A stretch of 64,000 bases of DNA, taken from NCBI RefSeq assembly GCF_026241195.1, contig NZ_JAPFQO010000006.1:310001-374000 (forward strand), given 5' to 3'. Origin of the DNA: Pontibacter anaerobius. GTDB lineage: Bacteria > Bacteroidota > Bacteroidia > Cytophagales > Hymenobacteraceae. The translations under genes and the position numbers were made by a program. A model generated the notes under the pieces. The model searched no databases. It had not been told where the DNA came from and worked only from the letters and a program-made list of their open reading frames with translations. This document shows positions 45,558 to 54,462 of this stretch, one piece after another. Numbering within the stretch: the first letter of the stretch is position 1; the number at the start of each line of letters is the position of its first letter.

Positions 45558-46745
45558 ATGATGAAAAGAAATTACCTCATACTTGCCCTTGGCTTTCTGA
45601 TGGCCTGCACCACAGGAAAGGAAGCTACCACCTCTACTGCCACTGCAGATGCCTCGATGGAGCCATACATTGAGGCCGTGCGCCAGCACTATGCGCCTGA
45701 CAAGCGTGTGGCTCTGTTTAAGGTGGAACAACGGGGCAATGTGCTCTCTGGTGAAACAAACATGCCGGAGGCAAAGCAGGAACTGCTGGACAAACTGAAG
45801 GCGGAGAACATCACCATTGTGGACAGTATTCAGGTGCTGCCGGAGGCGGAGCTGGAAGGCAAGACTTTCGGGGTAATCACCATTTCTGTGGCGAACCTGC
45901 GCTCAGAACCGAAGCACCCCGCAGAGTTGGCTACGCAGGCCACTATGGGCACGCCGGTACAGGTGTATAAAAAGGAGAGAGGCTGGTACCTGGTGCAAAC
46001 CCCGGACAAATACCTGGCCTGGGTAGATGCCATGGGCGTAACCCTGATGGACAAATCCTCTTTTGATACCTGGCAGAAAAGCCCGAAGCTGCTCTACACA
46101 AAGCCGTATGGCTTCGCCTACGAAACAGCCAATGCTACGTCTGGCACCGTGTCGGACCTGGTTTTTGGCGATGTGCTGGCGCTGCAGCAGAAGGAGGGCG
46201 ACTTCTATGCGGTTACTTTTCCGGATGGTAGAAAAGGCTTTGTGCCGGCTGCGGAGTCTGTAAAGTATGATGAGTGGATAGCCGGCCGCAAGCCGAGCGG
46301 CGAGAACCTGGTGAATACCAGCAAACAGCTGCTGGGGCTGCCTTACCTGTGGGGCGGTACCTCGTTTAAAGGCGTGGACTGCAGTGGCTTTACCAAAACA
46401 GTATACTTTATGAACGGACTGGTGCTTCCCCGCGATGCCTCGCAGCAGGTGCACATGGGCGAACTGGTGGATACCTCGAATGGCTGGAATAACCTGCAGC
46501 CCGGCGACCTGCTCTTCTTCGGCGTTCCAGCGAAGGACGGGAAATCAGAGCGTGTAGTGCACGTGGGTATGTGGATTGGCGGTAACCAGGAGTTCATCCA
46601 CTCTGCCGGCCGTGTGCGCATCAGCAGCATGAATCCGGATGCCGAAAACTATGATGAGTCGGAGCTTAAGCGTTTTCTGCGTGCCAAGCGCATTACCCCT
46701 GAGGATGCGGTTGTTGACCTGCGTAAAACAAATCTGTATCAGTAA
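45558..46745 (+). CDS. NlpC/P60 endopeptidase with SH3 domains (C40)
   Basis: 395 residues, lipobox ending FLMAC. Two SH3-like domains (about 95-160 and 165-230) precede a C40 catalytic domain with YLWGGTSFKGVDCSGFTK (C275), VVHVGMWIGG and the third residue in HSAGRVRIS. It resembles YkfC-type gamma-D-glutamyl-L-diamino acid endopeptidases, which release L-Ala-D-Glu from murein peptides. That product is the substrate of the epimerase two genes upstream, so the pair makes biochemical sense. The operon ends at the terminator at 46795-46820. Confidence 0.92.
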   Translation: MMKRNYLILALGFLMACTTGKEATTSTATADASMEPYIEAVRQHYAPDKRVALFKVEQRGNVLSGETNMPEAKQELLDKLKAENITIVDSIQVLPEAELEGKTFGVITISVANLRSEPKHPAELATQATMGTPVQVYKKERGWYLVQTPDKYLAWVDAMGVTLMDKSSFDTWQKSPKLLYTKPYGFAYETANATSGTVSDLVFGDVLALQQKEGDFYAVTFPDGRKGFVPAAESVKYDEWIAGRKPSGENLVNTSKQLLGLPYLWGGTSFKGVDCSGFTKTVYFMNGLVLPRDASQQVHMGELVDTSNGWNNLQPGDLLFFGVPAKDGKSERVVHVGMWIGGNQEFIHSAGRVRISSMNPDAENYDESELKRFLRAKRITPEDAVVDLRKTNLYQ

Positions 46746-46794
46746 GTAATTCAAAACAGGCCCTTTCCTGAAAACAGGGGAGAGCCGACTTATA

Positions 46795-46826
46795 AAGAGA
46801 CGCAAAATCTTGCGTCTCTTTTTTGT
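46795..46826 (+). terminator. intrinsic terminator after the NlpC/P60 gene
   Basis: An 11-bp perfect stem AAGAGACGCAA / TTGCGTCTCTT (46795-46805 and 46810-46820) with a four-base loop and a run of six T. The same stem type occurs at 14608-14630, where it cannot be a terminator for its neighbours. Confidence 0.85.
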
Positions 46827-46850
46827 TTTCAAGCCAATACTGGCAAACAA

Positions 46851-47900
46851 TTACCGTGTCAGTTGCTGTAGCTGCTTCACCAACTCCGATTTAGGGCTGA
46901 GCTCCGGAAAATGACTAAGCACCTGCAGCAAGTCATCCAGAAAAACCTGGTTCCCGGCGATATTGGAGAAGCAGGCAATAACCGTATTGTGGTGGGGGAG
47001 TCGCATGACGAGGTTGGTGAAGCCGGAGGTGTCTCCGCTGTGGAAGAGTTCGGAGGTGCCGTTGCCATCCTCTGCCTGAAACCAGCCCATGCCGTAACGC
47101 CAGCTTTTTGCTTCGTCAATAGTTGCTATGTTTTTGTTTAGTTTGTTATTTATGTTAAATAAAGGGTGGGATGATAAACTCCGGTGCCACTTCAGGTAAT
47201 CCTTTGCGGAAGTATAAATGCAGCCGTCGCCGCGGGTGGCCGTGCCGATGTTCTGGTCTGAAAGTTCAAACCTGTCTTCGGCAGCCCTGCTGTAGCCCAT
47301 CGCTCTGTTCGGAATGGCAGCTTCAGGCTGGTAAAGTATGGAATGGGGCATTTGCAAGGGCTCAAATATGTTCTCAAGCAGAAAATCAGCATAGTTTATA
47401 CTTGCTACCCGTTCCACCAGCAGGCCCAGCAGCACGTAGCCCGTGTTACTGTAGCGGTATTGGTTGCCGGGCGAGAAGAGGAGTGCCGGTTGTGCGGCAG
47501 TTATCCGCAGCACATGCTCATCTGTTAGTTGGGCTGCCTGGTTTTCGGGGATGTGTTCTTCAAAGTCGGGGAGGCCGGAAGTATGGTTTAGCAGGTGCAA
47601 CAGCCGTATTTCGCTAAAATGAGCCAGCTCCGGGAAGTATAAACCGATACTGTCTGTAAACTTCAGCAGGCCCCGCTGCGCCAGCAGGTGTACACACATA
47701 GCGGTGAACTGCTTTGAGACGGAGGCTAACCTGAAAGTTGTGTCCGGCGTGATGGCAGCACCGGTGTCTAAATTCGCCTTACCTGCTCCACGCAAGTATA
47801 AAACTTCATCTTCCCGGGCTACCAGTAGCACAGCGCCAGGCGTAAAACGCGTGAAATGGCGTGCTAAGAGGGAGTCCAGGGCATTTTCTAGAGTAGGCAT
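46851..47900 (-). CDS. serine hydrolase, beta-lactamase (class C) family
   Basis: 349 residues with no evident signal peptide. Motifs are FRLASVSKQFTA (SxxK), YRYSNTGYVLLG (YxN) and FHSGDTSGF (HSG in place of KTG). This is the S12/class C fold, which includes esterases and D-amino-acid peptidases as well as beta-lactamases; the absent export signal argues against a role in resistance. It stands alone, convergent with the murein peptide operon. Confidence 0.87.
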   Translation of the reverse strand: MPTLENALDSLLARHFTRFTPGAVLLVAREDEVLYLRGAGKANLDTGAAITPDTTFRLASVSKQFTAMCVHLLAQRGLLKFTDSIGLYFPELAHFSEIRLLHLLNHTSGLPDFEEHIPENQAAQLTDEHVLRITAAQPALLFSPGNQYRYSNTGYVLLGLLVERVASINYADFLLENIFEPLQMPHSILYQPEAAIPNRAMGYSRAAEDRFELSDQNIGTATRGDGCIYTSAKDYLKWHRSLSSHPLFNINNKLNKNIATIDEAKSWRYGMGWFQAEDGNGTSELFHSGDTSGFTNLVMRLPHHNTVIACFSNIAGNQVFLDDLLQVLSHFPELSPKSELVKQLQQLTR

Positions 47901-48133
47901 GGCAGTTTTATACTTGGTGGCTAAAAGTCAAATTTATAAAACTAAGGTAAAAGTTCAGCTGTAGTTTCGAAGCCGTTTCTGAGAAAGTATAGCTATACCA
48001 AAAAATATAGGGCTTGTGTTGGCTTTGGGCTATAGTCGTTCTAACTTTAAAGTTTGGGGCAGGGCAGAAGCCTGCTTTCCCGAGTATAGTTGAAGAATAA
48101 TTCACCCGAAACGATCTAACACAACACCTACTC

Positions 48134-49393
48134 ATGACCGAATCAAGTACGCCACTGCTCACCAACGAAGCTGTGGTACTGGGCATCCTGCTCGTCATCC
48201 TGGCACTGGTTTTCCATACAGCCTCCAGCACGCACCGTTTTTGGGTCCGCTTTTACAAAGTTATCCCTTCGCTGCTGTTGTGCTACTTCCTGCCAGCCCT
48301 GCTCAACACGTTTAATGTTATCTCCGGTGAGACCTCGCAGTTATACTTTGTGGCCTCTCGCTTTTTCCTGCCGGCCTCGCTCATCCTGCTCACCATCAGC
48401 ATCGACTTTAAGTCGCTGCGCATGCTGGGTAGCAAGGCCGTGATCATGTTCTTTGCCGGTACGGTGGGGGTGATGCTAGGCGGTCCGCTGGCCTTGTTCC
48501 TGGTGGGTTCTATGTTCCCGGACGTGCTGTATACCGGCGATGACGAAGTATGGAAAGGACTGGCCACGATCTCAGGTAGCTGGATTGGCGGCGGCGCAAA
48601 CCAGGCGGCCATGCTGGAGGTGTTCGGGGCGAGCAAGGAGGCTTTCGGGCAAATGATTGCCGTGGATGTGCTGGTAGCCAATGTTTGGATGGGCTTCCTG
48701 CTTTACTTTTCGCAGAAGCCCGAGAAGATCGATAAGCTGCTCAACGCCGACAGCCGCCCGATCAGGGAGCTGGAGGAGCGATTGGAGGGGCTGCAGGCCG
48801 GTAAGCGCATGATGCCTACCATCACCTCCACCATGGTGCTGCTCGGGGTGGCCTTCGGCTTCACCGGCCTTTCCCACTTTCTTTCAGATATCATAGCGCC
48901 ATACTTTGCCGAGAACTTTCCGGAGCTGGAAACTTACTCCATCACCAGTGGCTTCTTCTGGTTGGTAATTATTGCCACAACCGCCGGCCTGGTGCTCTCG
49001 TTTACCAAGGCGCGCGACCTGGAGGGCTACGGTGCCTCCCGTTTTGGTTCTGTGTTCCTGTACTTCCTGGTGGCAACCATCGGCATGAGCATGGACCTGG
49101 GCGCTGTGCTCGACAACCCCAAGCTGTTCCTGGTGGGCGCTTTCTGGATCACCTTCCACATCCTGATCATGTTGGTGGTGGCGCGTATCATCCGGGCACC
49201 GTTCTTCTACGTGGCCGTGGGGAGCCAGGCCAATATCGGCGGGGCAGCGTCGGCTCCTATTGTGGCGGCGGCCTTTAACCGCTACCTGGCCCCGGTGGGT
49301 GTGCTGCTTGCCGTGCTGGGCTATGCCGTGGGTACCTATGGCGCTTACCTATGTGGCCTTATGCTACAGTATGTCTGGAATATGCTGGCGTAG
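48134..49393 (+). CDS. DUF819 family membrane protein (YjcL-like)
   Basis: 419 residues, about ten to twelve hydrophobic helices. The glycine-rich segments ISGSWIGGGANQAAMLEVFGA and GSQANIGGAASAPIVAAAFN are family hallmarks and may form a pore or binding site. The family is thought to be a transporter of unknown substrate. It stands alone with its own strong terminator. Confidence 0.85.
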   Translation: MTESSTPLLTNEAVVLGILLVILALVFHTASSTHRFWVRFYKVIPSLLLCYFLPALLNTFNVISGETSQLYFVASRFFLPASLILLTISIDFKSLRMLGSKAVIMFFAGTVGVMLGGPLALFLVGSMFPDVLYTGDDEVWKGLATISGSWIGGGANQAAMLEVFGASKEAFGQMIAVDVLVANVWMGFLLYFSQKPEKIDKLLNADSRPIRELEERLEGLQAGKRMMPTITSTMVLLGVAFGFTGLSHFLSDIIAPYFAENFPELETYSITSGFFWLVIIATTAGLVLSFTKARDLEGYGASRFGSVFLYFLVATIGMSMDLGAVLDNPKLFLVGAFWITFHILIMLVVARIIRAPFFYVAVGSQANIGGAASAPIVAAAFNRYLAPVGVLLAVLGYAVGTYGAYLCGLMLQYVWNMLA

Positions 49394-49447
49394 AAGGTAG
49401 AAAGGTAAAATTGCTGAACACTTATCTTTACTTATAAAAGTATAAAC

Positions 49448-49494
49448 CGTCCCCGGTGAGAGAAACTGCTCTTGCCGGGGACGATTTATTTTAC
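49448..49494 (+). terminator. intrinsic terminator after the DUF819 gene
   Basis: A perfect 9-bp outer stem CGTCCCCGG / CCGGGGACG (49448-49456 and 49475-49483) extends inward with AGAG/CTCT and two G-T pairs, giving about 15 paired positions, then a T-rich tail. An AAGTATA heptamer lies just upstream at 49438. Similar outer-stem sequence appears at 50527. Confidence 0.8.
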
Positions 49495-49518
49495 AGGGAA
49501 TTTAAGATTTGTAAACTT

Positions 49519-50439
49519 CTACAGATACTTCTGATACAGGTTGTAAAGTATGATCTTGTCTTTTTCCGTCAGCTCCATACTTACTTCATCCTGGATAAAG
49601 TGCAGCTTAAAGGCACGAATGGCGGCGGGCATGTCTCGGGTATCGTATCCGATGATACGGAGCGCCTCCTTCGGGTTGAAATGCGGCGGTATGGTCGAGA
49701 TCGAATCCAGGGGCTGAAGTATAAGTACAGGCTCTGTACCGGTGCTGTCGAGCACCGTGATGGGCGCTGCTGGCTGTAGGTATTGCTCCACTACGCCCTC
49801 ATCATACCACAGGCCATAGCCATGCTCGGCCAGCCTTTTCCAAGGGAAAGTGGCGTTCGGATCTACCTTTCGTACCGGGGCAATGTCGGAGTGGCCAATA
49901 AAGTTCTCTGCCGGGATGCCGTGGGTTTCCTTGAGCATGGCCAGCACCTCCAGCAGGCTGCTGATCTGCGCCTCCTCAAACGGCTCGGCGCCGTTGTTGT
50001 CCAACTCTATACCGATGGAGGAGGAGTTGAGATCCGTGTTGTTGCCCCAGCGGCTGTTGCCCCCGTGCCAGGCACGCAGGTTATCGTTCAGCATGTGGTA
50101 TACTTTGCCGTCGCGGCCAATTACGTAATGCGCACTCACCTGCGTTTGCGGCTTGGTAAAGGTCTTTAACGTATGGTCGGTGGAGTTCTGGGCAGTATGG
50201 TGGATCACCACGAAGTTAGGGCGGCGCAAGCTGAAGTTGGTGGTGCCCACCCAATGCTCTCCAAATGTCAGTGTAGATGTTTCCGGATCAATGGCAGGTA
50301 CAGTACGCAGCTGCTTCGAGTACGCTTTGAGCTGTTTCTTGTGTTCGCGGTTTGTGCTGGCATAAGGGTTCGGGCTGCAGCTGTAGAGGCAGGCGCTGGC
50401 CAGCAGCAGCGAGAAAAGGGCAGTAGAAGTATACTTCAT
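49519..50439 (-). CDS. N-acetylmuramoyl-L-alanine amidase lipoprotein (Amidase_2/AmpD fold)
   Basis: 306 residues, lipobox ending CLYSC. Zinc motifs are FVVIHHTAQ (first histidine), LRAWHGGNSRWGNNTDLNSS with histidine and serine, and HSDIAPVRKVDPNATFPW (last histidine, DP). It cleaves the amide bond between MurNAc and L-alanine. The C-terminal 80 residues (GYDTRDMPAAIRAFKLHF) form the helical peptidoglycan-binding-like tail seen in AmiD-type enzymes. It is separate from the other amidases in this window but shares their substrate. Confidence 0.9.
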   Translation of the reverse strand: MKYTSTALFSLLLASACLYSCSPNPYASTNREHKKQLKAYSKQLRTVPAIDPETSTLTFGEHWVGTTNFSLRRPNFVVIHHTAQNSTDHTLKTFTKPQTQVSAHYVIGRDGKVYHMLNDNLRAWHGGNSRWGNNTDLNSSSIGIELDNNGAEPFEEAQISSLLEVLAMLKETHGIPAENFIGHSDIAPVRKVDPNATFPWKRLAEHGYGLWYDEGVVEQYLQPAAPITVLDSTGTEPVLILQPLDSISTIPPHFNPKEALRIIGYDTRDMPAAIRAFKLHFIQDEVSMELTEKDKIILYNLYQKYL

Positions 50440-50521
50440 GTTGTTATTAAGGGTGATTTATTCTGAAGTATAAACTTGTGCTAAATTCGCCACAGATGCA
50501 AGTTTCGACATCCTTCTAAAC

Positions 50522-50555
50522 AAAAATCCCCGGCTGCATATGCTTCAACCGGGGA
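50522..50555 (-). terminator. intrinsic terminator for the coiled-coil protein gene
   Basis: TCCCCGG / CCGGGGA (50527-50533 and 50549-50555) with a 15-base loop, followed on the minus strand by five T (A run at 50522-50526). It stands 30 bases beyond the stop codon. Confidence 0.75.
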
Positions 50556-50584
50556 CTTGAGATATGGTAACTACCTTGGCGCTC

Positions 50585-51253
50585 TTAAATCTGAGGCTGC
50601 TTCTTAACCGAGGCAAGCTGCTGCTTCAGTTCCTCCACGCGGTTAAGCTCTGTCTGCAATTCACGCTTAATTTTCAGTTCGCGCTCACGGGCACTCTTTT
50701 TATACTCGTTCAGCTCCAGCTCCATTTCATCGTAAGCTCTGCGCTTCTCATTGGCAGTGGTTTTGCTGCTCTTATGCTGCACCATCATCACGCCAAGTGC
50801 TATCAGCAGGGCGATGATGATACCAGTGTTCAGCAGCACGTAGAACTGCTTCGGAAGGTCTATGCCAAGCACCGAGATGTGCGTGATGTCATGCATGCTC
50901 TGCTGAATTTCCAGCTCCTTCTGCTTCATCTCGTTCTGCATGGTCTGCAGCTGCTGCTCTTGTGCGGCAACGTCTTTGCGGGCTTCCTGCAGTTTGGCGT
51001 CTGCCTCTTCCTCAAAGTTCTCGAGTTTTTTGTCTTTGCTGGCTACGGTCTCCTGCACGGTTCTCCAGAAAGAGTCCAGTGTGGAGATTTTTACAACTTT
51101 GTAGCCCTGCCAGGTGTTCGAGCTGCTCTTCAGGCTCTCAAATTGCTTTTCTAGTTTTGCGTTGGCTGCAGGTGCTTTTTCTGCTTTGTTGCCCTGTGCC
51201 TGCACCATGGTAGCGGAGCACATTAGGGCGAGGGAGAAAAAGAGTGCCTTCAT
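50585..51253 (-). CDS. hypothetical exported coiled-coil membrane protein
   Basis: 222 residues, not recognised as an enzyme. A signal peptide ends at VQAQ. Residues 60-115 are strongly heptad-like (DKKLENFEEEADAKLQEARK, then EQQLQTMQNEMKQKELEIQ). A membrane segment follows (FYVLLNTGIIIALLIALGVM, residues about 138-158), then a second charged coiled coil to the C-terminus (YKKSARERELKIKRELQTEL). The shape, periplasmic coil, one helix, cytoplasmic coil, would suit a scaffold or sensor spanning the inner membrane. Relatives are common in Cytophagales. It stands alone with its own terminator. Confidence 0.7.
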   Translation of the reverse strand: MKALFFSLALMCSATMVQAQGNKAEKAPAANAKLEKQFESLKSSSNTWQGYKVVKISTLDSFWRTVQETVASKDKKLENFEEEADAKLQEARKDVAAQEQQLQTMQNEMKQKELEIQQSMHDITHISVLGIDLPKQFYVLLNTGIIIALLIALGVMMVQHKSSKTTANEKRRAYDEMELELNEYKKSARERELKIKRELQTELNRVEELKQQLASVKKQPQI

Positions 51254-51499
51254 AATTTAAGGATTTGGTTTGTACTTAATTTTGTATTCCTGAAATGGGC
51301 CGTCCGGCAGGTGAAGATAAAGAATTATATCTTTTTAAGCACCTTTACTTACAGGCTTAACCCTACTGTGTGTTAAATATTGTTTAAGATTACTAAAAAA
51401 TCTGAAACATCAACAGTACTGCAAACAGAAATATGGTTAAATCAAGTTCACTGTGGGGAAAAGTTCCACACTTTTACCTGAAACAGGCTGATTTCGGTG

Positions 51500-52801
51500 C
51501 TAAAATATCAGTGCAAGTATAGCAAAGGCGTCAATTACCCAAAGGGCTATACTTACCTCTTTTCGCTTACCGCTAACTACCTTCAGGGCCGTCCAACTCA
51601 GGAAGCCCCAGATGATGCCTTGCGTGATGGAATAGGTGAAAGGAATCAGCACCATCGCCAGGAAAGCCGGGATAGCATCATCCATTTTAAACCAATCGAT
51701 TTTAGTGATCGGGCGCACCATAAAAGCCCCTACCAGCACCAACGCCGGAGCCGTGGCAATAGCCGGGATCATAGACAGCAGCGGTGCCAGAAACAGGAAG
51801 GGCAGGAACAGCAGGCCACCTACCACAGCAGTGAGTCCAGTGCGGCCACCAGCCTCTATACCTACTGCCGACTCGATGTAGGCCGTACCGGGGCTCGAGC
51901 CAACCAGACCAGCCAGGGTGGTGGCCACGGCATCGGTGGTAAGCGAGCGCTGCACATTACGCGGTTCCCCGTGCTCGTCCATCAGGTCTGCAGCCTCGGC
52001 CAGCCCCACAAACGTGGAGATACTGTCAAACATATCCGTGAACACAAAAGCAAAGATCACCGGCACAATGGATAGCTTAAAGGAGTTCACGATGTCGAGC
52101 TCTAAGAGGAGGCTGAAATCCGGGGCGGAGGCAAAACCCTGCCAGGTAATGAGCGGCGCCATGTCGGTGGCCCACCAACGGCCCAGCGGGTAAGCCGCCA
52201 AGGTTGTGAACAGAATGCCCAGCAGAATGCCACCCTTTACGTTGCGCACTATTAGCACCGCCGTTAAAAGAAGGCCGGCCAGAAAAGTGAGCAGGGCAGG
52301 GGTCATAGGGCTAACGCCGATAATGGTAGCCGGGTTTGCCACTATAAATTTAGCGTTTGCAAAGCCAATGAGGGTAATAAACAAACCAATGCCGGCGGCA
52401 ATAGCAAAGCGCAGTGGTCGCGGGATAGCTCTGACAATTAGCGTCCGTATGTTAAACACGGAAAGGATGAGAAACACGATGCCAGACCAGAAAACAGCTC
52501 CCAGGGCTACCTGCCACGTTATCCCCATGCCCAGCACTGCCGAGAACGTGAAGAAGGCATTCAGGCCCATGCCCGGCGCAACCAGAATGGGGTTGCGGGC
52601 ATACAGGCCCATCATCACACTACTGAAGAATGATACCAGCACCGTGGCCGTCAGCACACCGGAAAAAGGCATGCCAGCCTGCGCCAGAATGGTCGGGTTT
52701 ACCACAATGATGTAAGCTGTGGCCAGGAAAGAAGAAATGCCTGCAAGTACCTCTGTTTTAACGTTTGTGTTGTGGCGCTTCAGGTGGAAGTATGACTCCA
52801 T
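51500..52801 (-). CDS. NCS2 family purine permease (AzgA-like)
   Basis: 433 residues, about 12 to 14 helices. The start VKTEVLAGISSFLATAYIIVVN is typical of the AzgA/GhxP group, and FTDMFDSISTFVGLAEAADLMD and GSSPGTAYIESAVGIEAGGRTG are conserved binding-site motifs. These transporters import hypoxanthine, guanine or adenine with protons. No purine riboswitch was found upstream by eye. The gene is lone. Confidence 0.9.
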   Translation of the reverse strand: MESYFHLKRHNTNVKTEVLAGISSFLATAYIIVVNPTILAQAGMPFSGVLTATVLVSFFSSVMMGLYARNPILVAPGMGLNAFFTFSAVLGMGITWQVALGAVFWSGIVFLILSVFNIRTLIVRAIPRPLRFAIAAGIGLFITLIGFANAKFIVANPATIIGVSPMTPALLTFLAGLLLTAVLIVRNVKGGILLGILFTTLAAYPLGRWWATDMAPLITWQGFASAPDFSLLLELDIVNSFKLSIVPVIFAFVFTDMFDSISTFVGLAEAADLMDEHGEPRNVQRSLTTDAVATTLAGLVGSSPGTAYIESAVGIEAGGRTGLTAVVGGLLFLPFLFLAPLLSMIPAIATAPALVLVGAFMVRPITKIDWFKMDDAIPAFLAMVLIPFTYSITQGIIWGFLSWTALKVVSGKRKEVSIALWVIDAFAILALIF

Positions 52802-52984
52802 GCTTTATTTGAATTGAGGTAATGGTTTGTGTATGAGGGGGTAAAGTTAGGTTAACTCTGTTTAAGAAAAAACTGAATCCGAAAATCAGGCCTTTCCGTA
52901 AGGGGCAGCTTTGATTTATACTTGTAATTCAGGCTTATACTTTACAGCCAGCACGAAGTATAAGTCAGGCTGCTCGGGTTAAAA

Positions 52985-53031
52985 CGAAACAGCCACAGCC
53001 GCTCATTGGGAAGCGTACTGTGGCTGTTTCG
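52985..53031 (-). terminator. intrinsic terminator for the S1/P1 nuclease gene
   Basis: Arms CGAAACAGCCACAG (52985-52998) and CTGTGGCTGTTTCG (53018-53031) pair perfectly over 14 bases; on the minus strand four T follow. Three AAGTATA-type heptamers lie within 70 bases on the far side. Confidence 0.78.
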
Positions 53032-53052
53032 CAAAATATGGCATGGTGAAAC

Positions 53053-53820
53053 TTATCCGTAGATTTCGTTCAGAAGACCCGCTAGGCGGATGCCCGCCTG
53101 CAGCAGGCGCTGCTCCACCAGGCTATAGTTCTCGTATGCGTAGCGGTAGCCTATCTTCTTGTCTTCCGGCAGGTTGTACACCTGCGGGCGGTAGCTCATA
53201 GACTCCTGGGCCCAGTCTCTCACGTTGGTTGACTGCCATTGCTTTATCTGCTCTTTTTCCGGCTCGCCCAGGAAGCGTACAATCTCGGTAAAGCTCAGGC
53301 TCTTGCCGTCAATCATGTCGCTGTCCCATACGCGGTGCAGGTTAGACGGCTGGTAGAACCACTGTACTTTTACCTGGTTGCCACCCTGGTCATCGCCCGT
53401 GCCCACGTGCAGGGGCTGGTGAATGTCGCCTACCAGGTGCACCAGGTACTTCAGGTATTCCTGCTCCTGCTCTTTGCTCAGGTTTCCGGCTTTTAGGGTT
53501 TTGGTGATTTCCTCTATTTTTCCGAGCACGTCTCCGTTTGGGTTCTTTTCGGATTGCTCGTAGTTTTCGCCATCCTGTATGGTAACCCAGTGCCAGTCAT
53601 GCGTATGGTCGTAGGCGTCATCGCTTTTGATATCATCCATCCACACCGAAACTTCGGCCAGGGAGTTATCCGCCAAAACCTTCATGATTTTCTTCTTCGC
53701 CTTTTTGCTCAGGTGCTGCTCCGCCACCAGGCCAACAGCACGGTGGCCGTTCTGGCCCCAGGCGAACACCTGGCTCGTTAGCAGCAGGCACAGGAAGAAA
53801 ACACTCGCTAATTTTTTCAT
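53053..53820 (-). CDS. S1/P1 family nuclease
   Basis: 255 residues, signal peptide ending QVFA. The mature N-terminal tryptophan (WGQNGHRAVG) is a zinc ligand in this family. Further ligands are seen in WMDDIKSD, HDWHWVTI and HLVGDIHQPLHVG. This trinuclear zinc enzyme cuts single-stranded DNA and RNA and removes 3-prime phosphates. Export would allow extracellular nucleic-acid scavenging. Note that if the AAGTATA heptamer is an uptake signal, an exported nuclease would act on the same pool of DNA. Confidence 0.93.
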   Translation of the reverse strand: MKKLASVFFLCLLLTSQVFAWGQNGHRAVGLVAEQHLSKKAKKKIMKVLADNSLAEVSVWMDDIKSDDAYDHTHDWHWVTIQDGENYEQSEKNPNGDVLGKIEEITKTLKAGNLSKEQEQEYLKYLVHLVGDIHQPLHVGTGDDQGGNQVKVQWFYQPSNLHRVWDSDMIDGKSLSFTEIVRFLGEPEKEQIKQWQSTNVRDWAQESMSYRPQVYNLPEDKKIGYRYAYENYSLVEQRLLQAGIRLAGLLNEIYG

Positions 53821-53973
53821 TGATTATCTTCTTGATGAGTTATTGCGACTGCAAAACAACAAAATTTATGCTGAATAGATGGGGAGCAACGCTAATTTTT
53901 AAGTTAAATTCTTCTAGTGGAAGTAAAAAGCTTCCTTTTTGTACTTTAGTGGAAACCTGATTTGCGTTTCGGG

Positions 53974-54004
53974 TTTAATTTAGAGGATGCTTTTTGTACC
54001 TTTG
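53974..54004 (+). promoter_or_regulatory. candidate promoter of the thioesterase gene
   Basis: TTTA at 53974-53977, 19 bases, TACCTTTG at 53997-54004. The predicted start near 54010 lies downstream of an upstream in-frame ATG at 53994, so it decides in favour of the ATG at 54021. Confidence 0.55.
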
Positions 54005-54020
54005 TTTAAAGATAAAATTG

Positions 54021-54452
54021 ATGGATAATAAATACGAAGGCAAAGTGATGTGGTCGCACCTGGATGCTAACATGCACATGCGCCACTCCGCATACGCCGA
54101 TTTCGCCGCACAGGCCCGCATTGTAGTGCTGGATAGGCTCGGGCTAGACCTGAAGGCGTTTCAGAAACTGCACATCGGCCCTATACTGTTTCGGGAAGAA
54201 CTGGTTTACCTGCGCGAGGTAGGTATAAACGAGCACCTGACGGTAACCGTGGAAATGACTAAAAGCCGCCCCGACGGCTCCCGCTGGTCTATCCGGCATG
54301 AAGTTTTCAGGGAGGATGGCGTAAAGGCTGCCGTAGTTAGCGTGGAAGGTGCCTGGCTCGACCTGCACAAGCGTAAACTGACCACGCTACCGGAAGAGCT
54401 GGTGGAGCAGTTTAACCGCCTGGACAGGAGCGAAGATTACCAGGAGGTTTAG
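54021..54452 (+). CDS. acyl-CoA thioesterase (4-hydroxybenzoyl-CoA thioesterase family)
   Basis: 143 residues from the ATG at 54021, chosen because the promoter-like sequence overlaps the upstream ATG at 53994. The hotdog signature is VMWSHLDANMHMRHSAYADFAAQ, where an aspartate/asparagine and histidine build the active site. It hydrolyses acyl-CoA to the acid; substrate unknown. It is convergent with PBP1A and its stop is about 10 bases from that of PBP1A, with no room for a separate terminator. Confidence 0.85.
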   Translation: MDNKYEGKVMWSHLDANMHMRHSAYADFAAQARIVVLDRLGLDLKAFQKLHIGPILFREELVYLREVGINEHLTVTVEMTKSRPDGSRWSIRHEVFREDGVKAAVVSVEGAWLDLHKRKLTTLPEELVEQFNRLDRSEDYQEV

Positions 54453-54462
54453 GCTTTTCGGC

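Noticed and set aside
51254-53052. Purine riboswitch near the NCS2 permease
   Set aside because: I searched the sequence upstream of 52801 on the minus strand for the conserved core and found none.
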